This document shows, one piece after another, positions 6,176 through 6,286 of a stretch of 6,286 bases of DNA (within the stretch, counting starts at the first letter, position 1; every line of letters starts with the position of its first letter). Made by a program: the position numbers and the translations under genes. The stretch spans positions 1-6,286 of the forward strand of contig CAAFMG010000131.1 in NCBI GenBank assembly GCA_900763965.1, read 5' to 3'. This DNA comes from an uncultured Oscillospiraceae bacterium. Its GTDB lineage: Bacteria; Bacillota; Clostridia; Oscillospirales; Oscillospiraceae. The notes beneath the pieces are model-generated. The model was not told the DNA's origin. It worked only from the letters and a program-made list of their open reading frames with translations, and did no database searches.

Positions 6176-6211
6176 CCAGCCCCCAGCCACCCGGTTGGGG
6201 GCTGGCATTTT
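6176..6211 (+). terminator. Intrinsic terminator of gdhA
   Basis: A perfect 10-bp GC-rich stem (CCAGCCCCCA at 6176-6185 with TGGGGGCTGG at 6196-6205) closes a 10-nt loop, followed by CATTTT (6206-6211). It begins 20 bp after the gdhA stop. The T tail is short, but the very stable stem compensates. Confidence 0.8.
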
Positions 6212-6243
6212 CCCTCCGACAGGATGGATGCCCATATTGGGAC

Positions 6244-6272
6244 TTGCTTTTTTCCCAGGCATCGTGTATAAT
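6244..6272 (+). promoter_or_regulatory. Promoter for a gene beyond the right edge
   Basis: TTGCTT (6244-6249), a 17-nt spacer and a perfect TATAAT (6267-6272) form a strong sigma-A pair. Transcription would begin near 6279, inside the last bases of the window. No gene follows within the window. A short inverted repeat CCCATATTGGG (6231-6241) ends just upstream of the -35 and might be a regulator site, though it is too short to claim. Confidence 0.65.
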
Positions 6273-6286
6273 ACATCTTAATTTCC

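Overview
This window looks like ordinary chromosomal DNA from a GC-rich, spore-forming anaerobe of the Firmicutes, most likely a Clostridia of the Oscillospirales/Ruminococcaceae type. The pointers are a GerA-family spore germinant receptor subunit, strong AGGAGG-type ribosome binding sites, short low-GC promoter gaps between GC-rich genes, and a glutamate dehydrogenase resembling the clostridial hexameric type. The lineage is an inference from gene content and style; there is no rRNA or other marker here.

Layout. Positions 1-1387 (minus strand) hold a spore germination protein of the GerA family that runs off the left edge. A 113-bp divergent gap (1388-1500) carries a promoter-like pair for each direction and a perfect 12-bp palindrome. 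To its right, on the plus strand, lies a three-gene cluster: a NUDIX hydrolase of the ADP-ribose pyrophosphatase type (1501-2115), the tRNA-modifying GTPase MnmE (2163-3524) and a PLP-dependent cysteine desulfurase (3529-4656). It ends at a clear intrinsic terminator (4690-4721). An independent gene, gdhA (4821-6155), follows with its own promoter (4753-4781) and terminator (6176-6211). A well-formed promoter at 6244-6272 faces right and must serve a gene beyond the window.

How the genes may work together. MnmE (with MnmG, not seen here) installs the carboxymethylaminomethyl group at C5 of wobble uridine 34. A cysteine desulfurase supplies the sulfur that MnmA puts at C2 of the same base. A 4-bp gap between mnmE and the desulfurase gene suggests co-expression and possibly a shared tRNA U34 job. 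The NUDIX gene probably belongs to the same transcript, because no terminator is visible in the 47-bp gap before mnmE. The gerA-type gene and gdhA appear to be separate transcription units.

I found no mobile element, CRISPR array, tRNA, rRNA or defence island, and no convincing new system. The most useful leads are the mnmE-desulfurase pairing away from the usual mnmE neighbours, the compact divergent regulatory gap at 1388-1500, and the cysteine-rich NUDIX protein.
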